From contig CAZOBN010000111.1 in NCBI GenBank assembly GCA_964577835.1, positions 1-10,542 of the forward strand: 10,542 nt of DNA, read 5' to 3'. Source of the DNA: CAVVYA01 sp964577835. GTDB taxonomy: Bacteria > Pseudomonadota > Alphaproteobacteria > SMXQ01. The notes beneath the pieces are model-generated. The model searched no databases, had not been told where the DNA came from, and saw nothing but the letters and a program-made list of their open reading frames with translations. The position numbers and the translations under genes were made by a program. This document shows positions 7,439-10,542 of the stretch, in pieces. The stretch's first letter is position 1. Each line of letters opens with the position of its first letter.

Positions 7439-7675
7439 ATGAGTCTCAGCATCTGGCACGTCCTGCTTGTTCTGATCGTCGTGCTGATTATTTTCGGCGC
7501 CGGCAAGCTGCCCCGGGTGATGGGCGACGTCGCCAAGGGCATCAAGAACTTCAAGGCGGGCATCAGCGATCCCGGCGATACGCCGCCGACCACCGTCGAG
7601 CCGCCGCCTGTCACGCAGCAGCGCCCGGCGCCCGGCGAGACCAAGACCGACAAGGATTCGGCGACGAAAAGCTGA
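7439..7675 (+). CDS. tatA: Sec-independent protein translocase TatA, second copy (TatA/E paralogue)
   Basis: From the ATG at 7439, with GGAG at 7426-7429 nine bases upstream, the product is 78 residues. It has the TatA plan: membrane helix, FG hinge, amphipathic helix with KLP and IKNFKAG, and a Pro-rich tail. An in-frame GTG at 7424 overlaps the ribosome site and is less likely. The first 47 residues match the first copy at 37 positions, and both tails contain VTQQ. At DNA level 7493-7563 matches 7130-7200 at 67 of 71 bases, so the genes arose by tandem duplication or are kept alike by gene conversion. It may have a TatE-like backup role. Confidence 0.9.
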   Translation: MSLSIWHVLLVLIVVLIIFGAGKLPRVMGDVAKGIKNFKAGISDPGDTPPTTVEPPPVTQQRPAPGETKTDKDSATKS

Positions 7676-7734
7676 TTGTGCCGCCGCGCGTGGAGTAGGG
7701 GCGGAGCTTTTTGGATCGCGAGCGATGAAGCGTC

Positions 7735-8202
7735 ATGTTTGATATCGGCTGGACGGAGATGGCGCTGATCGCCGTTGTCGCGGTCATCGTCATCGGCCCC
7801 AAGGAATTGCCCAAGGTCATGCGCGAGCTGGGAACATGGGTGGCGCGCGCCCGTGGCATGTCGCGCGTGTTCATGGATCAACTCGAAGAGATGTCGCGCC
7901 AGTCCGGCCTCGACGAGGTGCGCAAGGAAGCCGAGGCGATTCGCCGCATGGATCCGATGCGCCAGATCGAGAAGGCGATCGATCCGGACGGTGCCCTGAA
8001 GAGCCAGGTATCCGATCTCGCCAACATCGGTGCGCCGCTCGAGCCTTCGCTGCCGCCGCCGGCGCCACCGACGCCTTCGGATGAGGGGGCGAGCCTGCCC
8101 GTCTCACCGGCCACGGACAAGCCCGCGGCTCAGACGACCGGCCCCGCCGCGGCGACGCCCGCCGTCGGCACGCCCCGTGGGCCGGGCGAGGCCGCATCGT
8201 GA
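7735..8202 (+). CDS. tatB: Sec-independent protein translocase TatB
   Basis: TatB joins TatC in the receptor complex that recognises twin-arginine signal peptides. The 155-residue product starts MFDIGWTEM, with Glu8 as in Escherichia coli TatB. One membrane helix leads to the Gly21-Pro22 hinge and KELPKV. A long charged helix region (about 25-75) follows, and then a Pro/Ala/Thr-rich tail of low complexity. Glu8 and the GP hinge separate it from the two TatA copies. It starts 59 bases after the second tatA and overlaps tatC by four bases, so translation of the two is coupled. Confidence 0.93.
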   Translation: MFDIGWTEMALIAVVAVIVIGPKELPKVMRELGTWVARARGMSRVFMDQLEEMSRQSGLDEVRKEAEAIRRMDPMRQIEKAIDPDGALKSQVSDLANIGAPLEPSLPPPAPPTPSDEGASLPVSPATDKPAAQTTGPAAATPAVGTPRGPGEAAS

Positions 8203-9020
8203 GCGACAATCCTGAAGAGAACAAGATGCCGCTGCTCGACCATTTGATCGAGTTGCGCAACCGGCTGATCTATTCGATGGCCGCTCTGCTCGTCGCGTTC
8301 CTGGTCTGCTACTACTTCGCCGAGCACATCTTCGCCTTCCTGGTGCAGCCGCTGGCCGACGCGCTCGGCGAAGGCCGGCGCATGATCTTCACCAGCCTGA
8401 CCGAAACCTTCTTTACCTACGTCAAGATCGGATTGTGGGGTGGCCTGTGCCTGGCGTTTCCGGTCATCGCGGCGCAGATCTGGATGTTCGTGGCGCCCGG
8501 GCTCTACCGGCACGAGAAGAAGGCATTCCTGCCGTTCCTCGCCGCCACGCCAGTCCTGTTCCTGCTCGGCGCGGCGCTCGTCTACTACTTCATCATGCCG
8601 ATGGCCTGGAAATTCTTCCTGAGCTTCGAAACGCCCGGCATCGACGGCAGCCTGCCGATCCAGCTCGAGGCGCGGGTCGGCGAATATCTATCGCTCGTCA
8701 TGACGCTGATTTTCGCCTTCGGGCTGTGCTTCCAGCTTCCCGTCCTGCTGACGCTGCTCGGCCGCGTCGGCATCGTCAGCTCGAAGTCGCTCGCGGCGAA
8801 GCGCAAATACGCCATTGTGATTCTGCTGTCGATCGCCGCCGTGCTGACGCCACCCGACGTGTTCAGCCAGGTCGCCTTGGCGATTCCGATGTATCTGCTC
8901 TATGAGATATCGATCCTGTCGATCAGGATGATCGAGCGCCACCGCGCCGCCCAGGAGGCTGCCGAGGAAGCCGAAATGACAGGAACCGGCAGCAGCGTGC
9001 AGCCGACGGACCTCCCCTGA
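8199..9020 (+). CDS. tatC: Sec-independent protein translocase TatC
   Basis: TatC is the six-helix membrane core of the translocase and the main binding site for the twin-arginine motif. The 273-residue product shows the N-terminal HLIELRNRL motif (15-23) and a TETFF segment in the first periplasmic-to-membrane transition. Hydrophobic segments are consistent with six membrane helices. LTPPDVFSQ sits before the last helix. The C-terminus is a short charged tail. The start is GTG at 8199, within the GTGA overlap with the tatB stop. Length is normal. The next gene, serS, begins 112 bases on. No clear terminator lies between, although a TATAAG at 9078-9083 could belong to a serS promoter. Confidence 0.95.
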   Translation: MSDNPEENKMPLLDHLIELRNRLIYSMAALLVAFLVCYYFAEHIFAFLVQPLADALGEGRRMIFTSLTETFFTYVKIGLWGGLCLAFPVIAAQIWMFVAPGLYRHEKKAFLPFLAATPVLFLLGAALVYYFIMPMAWKFFLSFETPGIDGSLPIQLEARVGEYLSLVMTLIFAFGLCFQLPVLLTLLGRVGIVSSKSLAAKRKYAIVILLSIAAVLTPPDVFSQVALAIPMYLLYEISILSIRMIERHRAAQEAAEEAEMTGTGSSVQPTDLP

Positions 9021-9132
9021 TTGGGTTCCCCTCCGGCTCCTTGCCACGGCGCTGTGGACGGGACGGGGCCTTGACCGTATAAGACCCACCGCCGATACGC
9101 GCCGTGTCGGACGGCCGGGACAACCAAGAACC

Positions 9133-10542
9133 ATGCACGACATCAAAGCCATCCGAGACAATCCCAGCGCCTTCGACGCGGCGCTCGCGCGTCGCGGCCA
9201 GCCGCCAGTCGCCGAGGCGCTGATCGCGCTCGACGCGGAACGCCGCAAGGCGCTGACCGTCGCCCAGGGCATCCAAGCGGAGCGCAATACCCTGTCGCGC
9301 GAAATCGGCCAGCGCAAAGCCAAAGGCGAGGACGCCTCGGACATCATGGCCGCGGTGGCGCGCAGCAAGGACGACCAGGCCGCCGCCGAAGCCCAGGCCG
9401 CCGAAATCGAATCGCAGCTTAACAAGCGGCTCGCCGAGATTCCCAATTTGCCCGCGGCCGACGTTCCGCCCGGCAAGGACGAGACCGCCAATGTCGAAAC
9501 GCGGCGATGGAGCGGACCGAAGAATTTCGCGTTTACCCCCAAGGACCATGTCGCGCTCGGCGAAAGCCTCGGCATGATGGACTTCGCGCGCGCCGCCAGG
9601 ATGTCCGGCGCGCGCTTTGTCGTCCTCACGGCAGGCTTGGCCCGGCTGGAGCGCGCGCTCGGCGCGTTCATGCTCGACCTGCAGACCGGCGAGCATGGCT
9701 ATCGTGAGGTGAGTCCGCCGATTCTAGTGCGTGATGAAGCCCTCTTTGGAACAGGTCAGTTGCCCAAGTTCAAGGATGACTTGTTTGAAACGAAACTACT
9801 CCGTGAGGAACGTTTCTTAGGAAGTCTTGAGAGTCATTTACACCTGGAAATTGAGCGTGGCTTTGCGACTAGCATTAGCGACTATCTAGGCGCTTCTGAA
9901 AAATTCTCAGTGCCTACGCAAACCACCGGCCAACTCAAAACGGGTTTGGATGCTCTCATAGTTACTGAAAATCAGAACAAGATTTGGCAAGCACTTGAAC
10001 AGCTTGAGAAGGCACCAATCTCTGGGGCAAGTGGTTTCTCAGATTTGCTCCGGAGTGTTAAAGAAAAACTACAAAGCTATGTTGAGAATTTTGCGCGCGA
10101 TGTAGTGCCAAAAGAACTGAAGGAAAATACTGAGAACTTTGAGCGCCGTTGGCTCATTCCCACCGCCGAGGTTCCGCTGACCAATCTGGTGCGCGAGGAA
10201 ATTCTTGAGGACACTGATCTGCCGCTGCGGTTCACGGCGCTCACCCACAGCTTCCGCGCAGAAGCCGGTGCCGCCGGCAAGGATACCCACGGCATGATCC
10301 GCCAGCACCAGTTCCAGAAGGTGGAGCTGGTCTCGATCGCCACGCCGGAGCAATCCGACGCGGAACACGAACGCATGACCGGCTGCGCCGAAATGGTGCT
10401 GCAGCGCCTCGGGCTGCCCTACCGGGTCATGACCCTGTGCGCCGGCGACATGGGATTTGCCGCGCGCAAGACCTACGATCTCGAAGTCTGGCTGCCTGGC
10501 CAGGACCGCTACCTCGAAATTTCGAGCTGCTCCAACTGCGGC
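9133..10542 (+). CDS. serS: Serine-tRNA ligase (partial, with an unusual internal insertion)
   Basis: SerRS charges tRNA-Ser with serine in the cytoplasm. The reading frame is open from the ATG at 9133 to the window edge, giving 470 codons with the 3' end missing. Residues about 25-105 are the charged helical arm that grips the tRNA. Motif 1 lies around 169-198 (LARLERAL to VSPPIL). Motif 2 begins at FRAEAGAAGKDT (374) and runs to RQHQFQKVEL (390-399). The last visible residues, EISSCSNCG, are standard. Motif 3 lies beyond the edge. Between GTGQLPKFKDDLF (206-218) and RWLIPTAEV (from 339) there are about 118 extra residues; normal enzymes have only a few here. Serine tRNA ligase is the usual neighbour of tatABC in alphaproteobacteria. 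The ribosome site is weak. Confidence 0.9.
   Translation, partial: MHDIKAIRDNPSAFDAALARRGQPPVAEALIALDAERRKALTVAQGIQAERNTLSREIGQRKAKGEDASDIMAAVARSKDDQAAAEAQAAEIESQLNKRLAEIPNLPAADVPPGKDETANVETRRWSGPKNFAFTPKDHVALGESLGMMDFARAARMSGARFVVLTAGLARLERALGAFMLDLQTGEHGYREVSPPILVRDEALFGTGQLPKFKDDLFETKLLREERFLGSLESHLHLEIERGFATSISDYLGASEKFSVPTQTTGQLKTGLDALIVTENQNKIWQALEQLEKAPISGASGFSDLLRSVKEKLQSYVENFARDVVPKELKENTENFERRWLIPTAEVPLTNLVREEILEDTDLPLRFTALTHSFRAEAGAAGKDTHGMIRQHQFQKVELVSIATPEQSDAEHERMTGCAEMVLQRLGLPYRVMTLCAGDMGFAARKTYDLEVWLPGQDRYLEISSCSNCG
9787..10143 (+). other. In-frame low-GC insertion inside serS
   Basis: Residues about 219-337 of SerRS have no counterpart in the family. The segment is stop-free in the serS frame and reads as soluble, helix-rich protein (for example IWQALEQLEKA and LLRSVKEKLQSY). 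GC is about 38-50% in the three 60-base lines counted, against mostly over 60% outside. The unusual codon use already starts near 9720, upstream of the insert, in bases that still encode conserved SerRS residues. This suggests that a tract from a foreign serS was imported with the insertion already in it. No similarity to a known domain is recognised. Confidence 0.65.

Noticed and set aside
9787..10143. Intein in serS
   Set aside because: The segment is too short and has no Cys or Ser at the left splice point and no His-Asn-Cys/Ser type right end.
10069..10376. Two minus-strand open frames of 99 codons over the serS insertion
   Set aside because: They span the junction into conserved SerRS codons, have no ribosome site or recognisable motif, and the plus frame is continuous.

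Overview
This is a high-GC bacterial chromosome segment, most likely from an alphaproteobacterium. The organism call rests on the tatA-tatB-tatC-serS gene order, the GC-rich codon use and a palindromic GC-rich intergenic repeat of a kind common in that class. The genus cannot be read from the window. All genes run on the + strand.

Positions 1-506 hold no gene. They contain a long imperfect inverted repeat (about 49-262) with two internal hairpins, an FNR/FixK-type box (283-298) and a Fur-like palindrome (441-461) just ahead of fbpA. Positions 507-4648 are a complete ferric iron ABC importer: periplasmic binding protein (fbpA), fused two-domain permease (fbpB) and ATPase (fbpC). The fbpA-fbpB gap holds a cluster of strong hairpins, two followed by T-tracts, which would let fbpA be made in excess of the membrane components.

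Positions about 4682-6977 are a lower-GC mobile element between the iron operon and the tat operon. It carries an IS1595-type transposase with its catalytic middle deleted, a beta-class DNA adenine methyltransferase, and an overlapping unrecognised gene with a PD-(D/E)XK-like motif. That gene may be the partner nuclease, and its 3' end looks disturbed. The element is best read as an immobile transposon with a restriction-modification-like cargo.

Positions 7076-9020 encode the twin-arginine translocase: two tandem tatA copies, tatB and tatC. From 9133 to the window edge lies serS. Its catalytic domain is interrupted between motifs 1 and 2 by about 118 in-frame residues in a low-GC tract. This is the most unusual signal in the window.

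No tRNA, rRNA or CRISPR array was seen.
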